The notes under the pieces were generated by a model. The model had not been told where the DNA came from and did no database searches. It saw nothing but the letters and a program-made list of their open reading frames with translations. A stretch of DNA of 64,000 nt from assembly GCF_000332335.1 (NCBI RefSeq), contig NZ_KB235948.1, forward strand, positions 4,589,492-4,653,491. The letters run 5' to 3'. Source of the stretch: Kamptonema formosum PCC 10802 (GTDB taxonomy: Bacteria > Cyanobacteriota > Cyanobacteriia > Cyanobacteriales > Oscillatoriaceae). The stretch's first letter is position 1; each line of letters opens with the position of its first letter. The position numbers and the translations under genes are program-made. Below, piece after piece: positions 47,023 to 55,270 of this stretch.

Positions 47023-47395
47023 CCGGCACACAATATTTATTTTTTGGCCCGGCACCTCAACCGCTCGCAGCCCTCAACACCTGCCCCGATCGCCCCAGTT
47101 GCCCCTCCCCCCGAACGGGCGAAGGGCAACAATAAAACTGCATAATATACAAAAGCAGTAAACTGATTGCATTTCCCCAAAACGTGATTTGTGGCTCTTC
47201 TGGCAGAAGGGTGAAAAGGAAAACTTATAGAGGGAGGGATGGCGGGGGAAGGCATTTCCCACACTCAATGTCCCATGCCCCATGCCCCACGCCCCACGCC
47301 CCACGCCCCACGCCCAAAAAAGCCAGTTTTCCACCCCTTGTAAGGGAGAGCCGATTTGTCCAGTTCCTGTTGTTTATCCCTACCAAAAGCGCTCT
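47023..47395. other. dnaK-dnaJ spacer with heptamer tract
   Basis: A 373-base gap holding a CCCCATG/CCCCACG tract at ~47268-47321. An upstream in-frame extension of DnaJ runs through this tract and is rejected. No other gene. Confidence 0.6.
47268..47321. repeat. Heptamer tract (CCCCATG, CCCCACG)
   Basis: About seven units: CCCCATG twice, then CCCCACG repeated. Same type as 19867-19973 and 54380-54426. Confidence 0.8.
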
Positions 47396-48526
47396 ATGGC
47401 CCGCGACTACTATGAAATTCTCGGTGTCTCTCGCGACGCGGACAAGGAGGAAATTAAGCGCGTCTTCCGTCGCTTAGCCCGCAAGTATCACCCTGATGTC
47501 AATAAGGAAGAAGGGGCAGAAGACCGGTTTAAGGAAATCAATCGCGCCTACGAGGTTCTCTCAGACCCAGAGTTGCGCAGCCGCTATGACCGCTTTGGTG
47601 AGGCCGGCGTGTCCGCAGGCGCAGGTGTCGGCGCTGCCGGCTTCCAAGATTTCAGTGAGGGCTTCGCCGATATCTTTGAAAGCTTCTTCAGCGGCTTCGC
47701 CGGCGGGGTTGGCCAGCAGGGCCGGCGGCGCAGTGGGCCGGTGCGGGGCGACGACCTGCGGCTGGACCTGCGGCTGGACTTCCGCGAAGCCGTCTTTGGT
47801 GGGGAAAAGGAAATCCGCATCAGCCACCTGGAAACCTGTGAGGTCTGCACCGGCACCGGCGCAAAACCGGGCACCCGCCCCCGCACCTGCCCCACCTGCA
47901 CCGGCACGGGTCAGGTCCGCCGCGCCACTCGCACCCCCTTCGGCAGCTTCACCCAAGTCTCCGTCTGCCCCACTTGCAACGGCACCGGTCAGGTGATAGA
48001 AGACAAGTGCGACGCTTGCGGCGGCAAGGGTCAAAAACAAGAAACCAAAAAACTGAAAATTACTGTGCCTGCAGGGGTTGACAGCGGCACCCGCTTGCGC
48101 GTCTCCAATGAGGGCGATGCCGGTGTGCGCGGCGGGCCAGCCGGCGACCTCTACGTCTATTTGTTTGTAAATGAAGACTCGGAATTTCACCGCGACGGGA
48201 TCAACATCCTCTCCGAGGTCAAGATTAGCTACCTGCAGGCAATCTTGGGCTGCCGGCTGGAAGTGAATACCGTGGACGGGCCCTCTGAACTGATGATTCC
48301 GCCCGGAACTCAGCCCAGTACCGTTCTCACCCTGGAAAATAAAGGAGTCCCCCGCCTCGGCAACCCCGTCAGTCGCGGCGACCACTTGATTACCATTTTG
48401 GTGGATATTCCCACTCGCCTCACCCCAGAAGAGCGCACCCTCCTCGAACAGCTGGCTAAGATTAAAGGTGAGCGCACCGGCAAAGGTGGGATAGAAGGAT
48501 TTTTGGGAGGGCTTTTTCGCGGATGA
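47396..48526 (+). CDS. dnaJ: Chaperone DnaJ (type I Hsp40)
   Basis: A 376-residue DnaK co-chaperone. J domain 1-70 starts [20 protein letters not shown] with the HPD motif in [10 protein letters not shown] Gly/Phe region (~75-115) follows, then the zinc finger (~148-209) with four CxxCxGxG units ([32 protein letters not shown]), and the C-terminal substrate domains. ATG at 47396 is chosen because everything before it is repeat DNA. The stop overlaps the TusA-like start. Confidence 0.96.
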   Translation: MARDYYEILGVSRDADKEEIKRVFRRLARKYHPDVNKEEGAEDRFKEINRAYEVLSDPELRSRYDRFGEAGVSAGAGVGAAGFQDFSEGFADIFESFFSGFAGGVGQQGRRRSGPVRGDDLRLDLRLDFREAVFGGEKEIRISHLETCEVCTGTGAKPGTRPRTCPTCTGTGQVRRATRTPFGSFTQVSVCPTCNGTGQVIEDKCDACGGKGQKQETKKLKITVPAGVDSGTRLRVSNEGDAGVRGGPAGDLYVYLFVNEDSEFHRDGINILSEVKISYLQAILGCRLEVNTVDGPSELMIPPGTQPSTVLTLENKGVPRLGNPVSRGDHLITILVDIPTRLTPEERTLLEQLAKIKGERTGKGGIEGFLGGLFRG

Positions 48527-48771
48527 GTAACACCACTACTGACGCCCTGCTCGACTTGCGCGGCACTCCTTGCCCGATTAACTTCGTGCGCACCAAGTTG
48601 CGCTTGGAAAAAATGTCACCCGGACAGCTGCTGGAAGTGTGGCTCGATCCAGGGGAGCCGATTGAGCAGGTTCCGGACAGTTTGAGGATGGAAGGCTACG
48701 CCATTGAGGCCATTGAGGACCGCACCGGCTTCTTTTCCCTGAAGGTTCGCCGCCCTCTCCCACCGGCATGA
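48523..48771 (+). CDS. TusA-family sulfur carrier protein
   Basis: An 82-residue protein with the SirA/TusA fold and motif [20 protein letters not shown], where the Cys in CP is the sulfur-carrying residue, followed by [19 protein letters not shown]. It may relay sulfur for tRNA or cofactor modification; the partner is unknown. ATGA overlaps join it to dnaJ before and rsgA after, so the three are probably translated from one mRNA. Confidence 0.88.
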   Translation: MSNTTTDALLDLRGTPCPINFVRTKLRLEKMSPGQLLEVWLDPGEPIEQVPDSLRMEGYAIEAIEDRTGFFSLKVRRPLPPA

Positions 48772-49892
48772 TGTCAGCGGCGGAAGAACTTAACCCCACC
48801 GGGGACGCCCAGCCTCTGTTGGGCACTGTTCTCGCTGTTCAAGCGAATTATTACCGGGTGCGGCTGGACTCTGTTGCGGAAAGCCGCATAGCGTCAGGAG
48901 CGGGGGAGGGGGAAGCGCTGCTTTCCTCTGTGACTCTCCTGTGCACCCGCCGGGCGCGGCTGAAAAAAATTGGCCAGCAGGTGATGGTGGGCGACCGGGT
49001 GGTGGTGGAAGAGCCGGACTGGGCGGGCGGGCGCGGGGCGATTGCTGAGGTTTTGCCCCGGGAGACGGAACTCGACCGGCCTTCAGTGGCCAATGCGAAT
49101 CAAATTTTGCTGGTGTTCGCTCTGGCGGAACCGGAGCTCGACCCTTACCAGCTGAGCCGGTTTTTGCTGAAGGGGGAGTCCACCGGCTTGTCTGTCTGTC
49201 TGTGTTTGAATAAGAGCGATTTGGTGGCGGAGGCGCTGCAGTGCGAATGGCACCGGCGTCTGGGTGAGTGGGGCTACGCGCCGGTGTTCGTCAGTGTCCG
49301 CACCGGCACGGGGCTAGAGGAACTGCGCAACCTGCTGGCGGATCGCATTACGGTGGTGGCCGGTCCGTCTGGGGTGGGGAAGTCGAGTATTATAAATGAT
49401 TTGATTCCCGGTGTCAACCTCCGCGTGGGAGAAGTTTCGGGAAAACTCAGCCGGGGGCGTCACACGACGCGCCATGTGGAGCTGTTTGAGCTTCCGGGAG
49501 GGGGGTTGCTGGCGGACACGCCGGGGTTCAACCAGCCGGATTTACAGTGTGCGCCGGCGGAGCTGGCAGGGTATTTTCCGGAGGCGAGGCGGGGATTGGC
49601 ATCGGGGAGGTGTCAGTTTAGTGACTGTTTGCACCGGGATGAGCCGAACTGTGCGGTGCGGGGGGAGTGGGAGCGCTACGAGCACTATCTGGAGTGTTTG
49701 GATGAGGCGGTGGCGCGGGAGGAGGCTTTGCTGGAGTTGGGGGATGGGGAGTCGAGTTTGAAGGTGAAGGTGAGCAGAGCCGGTGAGCGCCGGTATGAGC
49801 CTAAGTTGGACAGTAAGAAGTATCGCCGGTCTTCTCGGAGGGTTGAGCATCAAAAGTTGCAGGAGTTTGAGGAGGATTTGGAGGAGGTTTGA
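48768..49892 (+). CDS. rsgA: Ribosome small-subunit GTPase RsgA
   Basis: A 374-residue circularly permuted GTPase for late 30S maturation. An N-terminal OB fold (~18-110) precedes the motifs in permuted order: LNKSD (G4, ~147), then GPSGVGKSSIINDLIPG (G1, ~198), RHTTRHVELFELPGGGLLAD and DTPGF (G3, ~250). The zinc site CQFSDCLHRDEPNCAV (~281) and a charged C-terminal helix (RRSSRRVEHQKLQEFEEDLE) follow. Start ATG overlaps the TusA-like stop by 4 bases. Confidence 0.95.
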   Translation: MMSAAEELNPTGDAQPLLGTVLAVQANYYRVRLDSVAESRIASGAGEGEALLSSVTLLCTRRARLKKIGQQVMVGDRVVVEEPDWAGGRGAIAEVLPRETELDRPSVANANQILLVFALAEPELDPYQLSRFLLKGESTGLSVCLCLNKSDLVAEALQCEWHRRLGEWGYAPVFVSVRTGTGLEELRNLLADRITVVAGPSGVGKSSIINDLIPGVNLRVGEVSGKLSRGRHTTRHVELFELPGGGLLADTPGFNQPDLQCAPAELAGYFPEARRGLASGRCQFSDCLHRDEPNCAVRGEWERYEHYLECLDEAVAREEALLELGDGESSLKVKVSRAGERRYEPKLDSKKYRRSSRRVEHQKLQEFEEDLEEV

Positions 49893-50529
49893 TGTTGAGC
49901 CGGCACCAAGAGGGCAGAGGTGGGGGAAGGGGCTGTTATTGAGCCGGTAGTGCCAGAAATTTTGGCAAAACTCGCACAATTTTCTAGATTTGTGTTAGAT
50001 TGAAAACAATGGGATAGGTGCGGGCATATAAGGTTAGGCCAACCATTCACCGGCAGCCGGTATATTCCCATGCAGGGGCGGGCTCTCAGATCATCTCTGC
50101 CTCCCACAGATAGAGCAACAGACAGTCAGTTTAGGACACTGAGACAGGCGAGACGCCGGTCCTACGAGATATAGATGTAGGGCAGGCGTTCCCTCCGCGC
50201 CCTTAAGTTCTAATGTCCTAACCTAAGTGGCTACTGCTATATGTCAGATAAACCCGCCCCGACAGCCGGTTTATAGAGAGACAATTCGGGCAATCGGGGA
50301 TACCCGTGTGGTGGGGGCGGGTTTATGAATATCTTGAGCTGTGTGTCAAAGATTTCCGGCGAACCCGCCCCTAGACTAGGGTATGGGCATCCCCACCGGC
50401 ACCCTCCGGGGCGGGTTCTCAAATAGTTCTCAAATAAGCTCTGTCTCCTACAGATAGGGCACTTTTGATACTTTGGCCAGAAGGACTGTCAAGTCGAGCC
50501 GGTAGGAAGCCGGTTTTCGCTCTCATTAT
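49893..50529. other. Repeat-rich spacer after rsgA
   Basis: No gene. It includes partial MITE sequences (ACAGTCAGTTTAGGACA at ~50122, and a right end CCTAACCTAAGTGGCTACTGCTATA finishing at 50241) and GGGGCGGGTTTAT/ACCCGCCCCTA arms (50248-50375). Confidence 0.6.
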
Positions 50530-50643
50530 TATAGCAATATTCACTTAGGTTCGGATACGCTCTTCGCAATGATCGCCTATCCTACAAGGTTCCGACGTAG
50601 GGCAGGCGTCTCGCCTGCCCTAACCAATATGGCTACTGCTATA
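50530..50643. repeat. TATAGCAG MITE-like element, copy 7
   Basis: 114 bp, ends TATAGCAATATTCACTTAGG and GGCTACTGCTATA, with an inner palindrome GTAGGGCAGGCG-TCT-CGCCTGCCCTA. It abuts the truncated 3' end of the IS1 remnant. Confidence 0.8.
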
Positions 50644-50656
50644 AAAGCGTAACAGC

Positions 50657-51262
50657 TTAAACACATCAATAGCCAGCCAGACCCACTGTCTGTTGCTATT
50701 CCGACTTACAAAAGACCACATTTCATCGCATTTAATTGTTAGCTTGCCGGTTTTACATTTGACTTTAACCTGTCTGGGAACTGCGGCGAATTTTTGATTG
50801 ATTATTGCAGCTACCGGAGAGACACTTCCGTCACTCGGGCAATTCCAGCTAAAGATAGGTTCTGTAATAAAAGCTTATCTATCAAGGCTTTGGTTTCTTC
50901 TGTAATAGCTTGATGTCTGGGGTTTTGAACAAACTGTCTGTCACATCCTCTACATTTCTAGCAGCAGTCATATTGGTTCGGACACTGACAGCCCAATTGC
51001 CGGCTGCTATATCAGAGGTTAGGGGCGGGTTTGTTGGTGTTGTAGCTGTGTGGCACTCTTTGTCGGTGTTCCCGCCCCTACATCATGTTAAACCCCAAGT
51101 CCTTTCCCTAAGTGCCTACTGCTATAAAGTTTTGCTTATCACGATGAGTCAGGCCATTTTTAACGATGTTTTCCGAACCGCAGCGTGGACAATTCATAAA
51201 ATTTAAGTGTTCTGGCGAGGACTGACATTATAGCACGCCTCCCCTTACTTTGCAACACTACC
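50657..51262 (-). mobile_element. IS1-family remnant, truncated and interrupted
   Basis: On the minus strand it starts with the inverted repeat GTGTTGCAAAGTAAG near 51255, a GTGCTATAAT promoter patch, and then ATGAATTGTCCACGCTGCGG, encoding MNCPRCGSENIVKNGLTHR, the zinc-finger start of the transposase. It matches the 62556 copy closely through the DDE start (ATTAAATGCGATGAAATG) to GTGTTT, where it stops. A 168-bp MITE-like repeat (50959-51126) sits inside it. Confidence 0.8.
50959..51126. repeat. TATAGCAG MITE-like element, copy 8, inside an IS1 remnant
   Basis: 168 bp, nearly identical to 8699-8871 but with a decayed end (CTAGCAGCAG). On the IS strand the flanks read ACTT-TA before and GA-AATG after, while the intact IS copy reads ACTTTAAATG. 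This fits insertion at a TA dinucleotide with TA duplicated and one copy mutated. Confidence 0.85.
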
Positions 51263-51718
51263 GGTAAATATTCTGTAGATCCAAACACAATTACCATTCA
51301 GTCACAGTCGGAAACTTTGCAAGAATTAAACTTAAAGTTGCCTTAAACATATCTGAAAATTTTTGTCAAGTCGCCGTGCCGGCTTTTCCCAATCATACCC
51401 GGAGATTTTTGTCAAGATAATTGAGATGCTAAAACCCTAGGTTTTCCAAAACCTATTCTATCGTAAAGCATCCCAAACCTAACCTGCTTCCCCCAGCTAG
51501 CCGGTCAGCAGAGAGGACTGGGGGTGGCCATCAGTTACCTCACCTTGGCCAAATTACCGGCACTCCCGGAGATTCGCCATCCAGATACCCTTACACCGGC
51601 ACTCCCCCCTCCCCCCAGGCGAGCCTAGCCAAAAACTTCCTCTTCCCCCCAATTCAACTCTCTGCAGTCGCGAGCCGGTGCTGTACCCTGAAATAAGCGT
51701 CTCGGTGTTTCTCTCGTT
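51263..51718. other. Spacer upstream of ycf37
   Basis: AT-rich between 51270 and 51480, then C-rich. No gene seen; the ycf37 promoter should lie here. Confidence 0.4.
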
Positions 51719-52249
51719 ATGGACAGCAGTTTCCCGATTGTTTACCTTTCCCTGTTGCTGGCTTTGCTTGCTGGTGCCGGCTGGTTCCTTTTTCGCCAGA
51801 TCATTAAAACTCGCAAACTGGAAAGTACCTTCTCCCGCTTGCAAAACAAGCTCAACAAAGAAAAAGGAACGGCCCAAGAATATTACGAGTTGGGCAGCAT
51901 CTATTTAGACAAAAAACTGTTCGCGCAGGCAGTGGGGCAATTTCAAAAAGCCCTGAAAGCAAAAGACTTAGAAGGCGAAGAAAATACAGCGCTCATCTAC
52001 AATGCTTTGGGTTTTGCTTACGCCGCTCAAGAGCAGTACGACTTAGCCATTCGCCACTACAAAGAAGCTTTAAGGCTGCAGCCGCAATATGTCACGGCGC
52101 TCAACAACCTCGGTTTTGTCTACGAGCGCAAAAATTTAACCTCTCAGGCGCTTGAAGTTTACGAAGAAGCCCTGCAGTACGAGCCCGATAATCAAACGGC
52201 GAAAAAGCGCGCTGAATCCCTGCGCAAACGAATAGAAACGCCGGCATAA
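51719..52249 (+). CDS. ycf37: Ycf37-like TPR protein (photosystem I assembly)
   Basis: A 176-residue protein. The N-terminal membrane anchor is MDSSFPIVYLSLLLALLAGA to ~residue 27, then a basic coiled stretch (STFSRLQNKLNKEKGTAQEY) and three TPRs: YYELGSIYLDKKLFAQAVGQ, IYNALGFAYAAQEQYDLAIR and ALNNLGFVYERKNLTSQALE. Length and order match cyanobacterial Ycf37 (Slr0171 type), linked to photosystem I assembly or stability. Another TPR role cannot be excluded. Confidence 0.8.
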   Translation: MDSSFPIVYLSLLLALLAGAGWFLFRQIIKTRKLESTFSRLQNKLNKEKGTAQEYYELGSIYLDKKLFAQAVGQFQKALKAKDLEGEENTALIYNALGFAYAAQEQYDLAIRHYKEALRLQPQYVTALNNLGFVYERKNLTSQALEVYEEALQYEPDNQTAKKRAESLRKRIETPA

Positions 52250-52481
52250 CACCCTCAGGTGGCCATTGCCCGCCCCGCCGGCTCCACCGGCTTCCACTTT
52301 ACCTCCCCCCTTCTCTACTCCCTCTGCGCCTAACCCTGCGGGAGAGCCATACCGCTCCCCAGGGAGCTTGCCTTTATGGCGTCTGCAATACGGGAAGCAG
52401 AACCCACAAGGGTGGCGGTTCGGTTCCCAACTCGCCCCACCCCAAAATAACACACCCCTCGCCAACCCCCCATTTTAACCC

Positions 52482-52775
52482 ATGCCAGACCCCACCTCAA
52501 ACAAACCCACCGGCAGCCCCAAAACCGCCCGCCAGCTCAGTCCCGAAAAATACGCCCGCTTGAGAGCCGAAGCCGCCGCACCCTACCGGGGGCTGCGGAA
52601 ATTTGTCTATGTCGTCTGCGCCGCCTCTGGGCTGATCGGGGCCTTCGTCTTCTTGGCCCAGTTAGCTGCCGGTCGGGAAGTTGGCACCGCCTTGCCCAAC
52701 TTCGCCCTGCAAGTTGGGGTCGTCGCCCTCATGGTCTGGCTGTTTCGCCTGGACAAGCCCTCCCGCCCACGCTGA
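52482..52775 (+). CDS. DUF3493 membrane protein (LPA3-like)
   Basis: A 97-residue protein: SPEKYARLRAEAAAPYRGLR, then two membrane helices (KFVYVVCAASGLIGAFVFLA and TALPNFALQVGVVALMVWLF). This is the DUF3493 pattern, whose plant relatives (LPA3) assist photosystem II assembly. It lies ~230 bases after ycf37 on the same strand. Confidence 0.85.
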   Translation: MPDPTSNKPTGSPKTARQLSPEKYARLRAEAAAPYRGLRKFVYVVCAASGLIGAFVFLAQLAAGREVGTALPNFALQVGVVALMVWLFRLDKPSRPR

Positions 52776-53134
52776 CTGGCCACGGGCCACATCGTAACAT
52801 AACTTCACAAATCTTGACAGCTCGAAACAATTATAAAGAAATCCTTAAGGAAATTAAGATTTTCTTAGGGGGCTGTCAAAATAAACTTATACAAGTTTAA
52901 ATGGGGTCAGCCGATATAAAGACCCTAAACTTAAACACTCACCATATGGCAAAAGCGCCAGCTCCACTTATAGGAGAACTGGCGCTTTGCATTTCTTGGA
53001 GGGGTAAGGGGTAAAAGTCGTTTGCCGGTGGAGTTGCGCAGCACTCCCACCTTGGCCGTGCGTAAGTCAAGTGAAGGGTGGCCCGCACTCCCACCCTGTC
53101 AAACAACAGCAAGAGGAAAGGGTCACTTCTCCGT
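52776..53134. other. Spacer with a strong hairpin
   Basis: AT-rich (52800-52920) with possible promoter-like TATACA at ~52891, then the hairpin listed separately. No gene seen. Confidence 0.45.
52953..52990 (+). terminator. Stable hairpin, terminator or small-RNA 3' end
   Basis: AAAGCGCCAGCTCC, a short loop, then GGAGAACTGGCGCTTT forms a stem of about 14 pairs with a two-base bulge, followed by a weak T stretch (TTTGCATTT). It could end the DUF3493 transcript or a separate short RNA from ~52890. Confidence 0.6.
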
Positions 53135-53503
53135 TCAATAGGCCAAAGTATCTAGGGTTTCCCGCAGATACCTGAGAACCTGGCTTTCCAAGCTCAGCCC
53201 CAGAAGTTGACTGTCGAGATGGCGCTCAGTCTGCCAGCGTTTAAACCCAGAACTGGTGGCAATCGTCTCTTTGAGACTGTCCCAGATTGTCTCACCGGCG
53301 GCAGATTCGCTCAACGATGTAGCTTTAGCTTCGTCAAGGGTAGGAAATTTAGCCATACACATCTGATACATTTCCGCGACATTATTCTGGATATTGCCGG
53401 ACAATGCAACGATAGCACTATCACAGTCAAAAATCATAGAGGAGGTATCCCGCAAAGCTTTCAGGAAAATCCCAAAAGCGCCATTCCAGTCTGGCGATAG
53501 CAT
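53135..53503 (-). CDS. Hypothetical protein
   Basis: A 122-residue predicted helical protein starting MLSPDWNGAFGIFLKALRDT, with NIQNNVAEMYQMCMAKFPTL and a C-terminal LESQVLRYLRETLDTLAY. No family recognised; the frame is unbroken with normal codon use. Flanking DNA is repeat-rich, so a recent arrival or orphan gene is possible. Confidence 0.5.
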   Translation of the reverse strand: MLSPDWNGAFGIFLKALRDTSSMIFDCDSAIVALSGNIQNNVAEMYQMCMAKFPTLDEAKATSLSESAAGETIWDSLKETIATSSGFKRWQTERHLDSQLLGLSLESQVLRYLRETLDTLAY

Positions 53504-53944
53504 AAACCCGCAATTGGGACAGTGGAAAATTCAAAGCGCCACTATCTGGCCAATAGGGCTGTCTTCAAATCTCTGTGTGTATTATATCACGCTATCCGGC
53601 TTTGCCCATAAAATCCGTGATTAAATTTTCTCTCTCAGATAAACACAGGACTAAGAAGCTTTGGGATAGCTACTGCCACCTTCCTCTTACCACCGGCTCC
53701 AGCCGAGTGCGGTTGGGGGCAAGCCCGCCTATTTCTTAACGCAATTGTATCTTATCATAAATTTTCTGTCATCAAGCCATATCCCTCAAAACAGCTCTGG
53801 CTGGGCCAATTCTTTGCCCCCGCTCTCTTGGTTGCTGGCTTTGCTTATCTACAAACCCGCCCTTGCTGGCTTTCCCTCGTTCCGGGGCTGAAGGGCCCTT
53901 CTCGGAGCGCCTGGGCCCGCTCCTCGGTCTGCTCTGCCTCCTTT
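53504..53944. other. Spacer, no gene seen
   Basis: AT-rich upstream of the 53135 gene (53580-53640), then mixed. No ORF or RNA supported. Confidence 0.4.
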
Positions 53945-54107
53945 TATAGCAGTATGCACTTAGGTTAGAACATTAGACCTTCAGGCTCGGCGGACGCCGT
54001 ACATAGGTCTATATAGCAGTAAGCATTTAGGAAACCTACATTCCGGCCTCCCTTGCTCCAGAGCTCCCGAAGCTTCTATTGTTCTAACCAATATGACTGC
54101 TGCTATA
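53945..54107. repeat. Compound TATAGCAG MITE-like element, copy 9
   Basis: 163 bp with the same two-part structure as 36016-36179 (second TATAGCAGTAAGCATTTAGG at 54012; end GACTGCTGCTATA at 54107). The shared GCTTCTATTGTTCTAA and ACATTAGACCTTCAGG show the two copies descend from one compound unit. Confidence 0.8.
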
Positions 54108-54430
54108 GCTGTTGCGCATTTATTTTTCCTTCTTGATATCAATTTTATCCTTCCCATAAGCTTCATTGCCAGCCATATCAGGAGGATATGCCTTCTTTGT
54201 GTGATAAGCAAATTAAAAGCTTAACAGCTCAGTGGGGGCGGGCTCGCCCCAAATTTTTGTGGCCCACCGAAACGCTGTGAGGGCCGGCTGACCCGAAATC
54301 TTTATAGCCAAATGAAGGAGATCGGCAAACCCGTTTCCGCCCCTCCCCTCAAGCAGGCGGCTTTTGTCAGGGAGAGCATTCCCAATGCCCCATGCCCCAT
54401 GCCCCCCCAAGCCGCTGCCCCATACCCATT
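54108..54430. other. Spacer with heptamer tract
   Basis: No gene. A CCCCATG tract lies at ~54380-54426, next to the end of the low-complexity-tail protein gene. Confidence 0.5.
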
Positions 54431-55060
54431 TCAAGTGGGCGAAGCTGGTTTGTCCTCTTGCGGTGCGCCCAAGGCGAGCGCCGGCAAAATTTGCTTGACT
54501 TGCAGACCGATTATGGTATAATCCTGCCGAATTTTTTCCAGGGGATAGGGTTCAGTGGCGGCAAACGTTGCTTCGCTTCTGGCCATCACCTGCGCCACAC
54601 TCACCGGCACCTGCAAGAACAGATTGCAGCCGAGAAAAGCGAGCCCTGCCAGGAGCAGTCCAGCCAGGTGCCATTCTGGCGGAAAGGGAGCGACCGCTGC
54701 CGCCACAGGAGCCCAGCGGTAGAGAGGCCACAGGGCCACTGCGAGGAGCGCCGCCGCCACAATCGCCAGAACCCGGTTAGCCGGTGTTTTGAACAGGCTG
54801 AGGGTGCGCCGGCGGTCGGGGGTCAGCTGTTCTGGCTGCATGGCCACTGCCAGAAGGCTGAAAATGTAGAACGGGCGTGACAGCTGCATCCACAGCACGG
54901 GCGCAATGCCAAAGCCGGCGACTAAAAGCAACTCCAGCCACACCGGCAGCAGGGGCGACCCCACTGAAAAGCCGAGCAGGCAGAGTTCCAGGAAGATAGG
55001 TAGAGCTGCCAGACCGGCAGCGTGAATCCACAGAAACGGATCTGACCAGAAATAGCGCAT
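54431..55060 (-). CDS. Low-complexity-tail membrane protein
   Basis: A 209-residue integral membrane protein with four predicted helices: FLWIHAAGLAALPIFLELCL, PVWLELLLVAGFGIAPVLWM, RVLAIVAAALLAVALWPLY and HLAGLLLAGLAFLGCNLFLQ. The cytosolic segment YPLEKIRQDYTIIGLQVKQI is conserved among cyanobacteria. The family is known only by this descriptive name. It lies downstream of infB in the rimP-nusA-ylxR-infB direction, a usual cyanobacterial order. Confidence 0.85.
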   Translation of the reverse strand: MRYFWSDPFLWIHAAGLAALPIFLELCLLGFSVGSPLLPVWLELLLVAGFGIAPVLWMQLSRPFYIFSLLAVAMQPEQLTPDRRRTLSLFKTPANRVLAIVAAALLAVALWPLYRWAPVAAAVAPFPPEWHLAGLLLAGLAFLGCNLFLQVPVSVAQVMARSEATFAATEPYPLEKIRQDYTIIGLQVKQILPALALGAPQEDKPASPT

Positions 55061-55065
55061 AGGAA

Positions 55066-55230
55066 TTTTAGATTTTAGATTTTAGATTTTAGATTTTAGA
55101 TTGGCGCGCAATCCCAAATCTAAAATCTCCAATCCAAAATTTTTTAGTCCAGAAACAGCGTCGCACATTTTCGATTTTCGATTTTCGATTTTCGATTTTC
55201 GATTTTTGATTTTCGATTTTCGATTTTCGA
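55066..55230. repeat. Heptamer tracts TTTTAGA and TTTTCGA
   Basis: Two tracts between infB and the membrane-protein gene: ~5 units of TTTTAGA (55066-55098) and ~9 units of TTTTCGA (55168-55230, one TTTTTGA). They may form opposing A/T-rich RNA structures but encode nothing. Confidence 0.85.
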
Positions 55231-55270
55231 GTGGAACCCAATCCACAATCCAAAATCCTTGTATCCAAAA

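Noticed and set aside
47282-47395. N-terminal extension of DnaJ from an in-frame ATG at 47282
   Set aside because: It would translate the heptamer repeat; the J domain starts exactly at the ATG at 47396.
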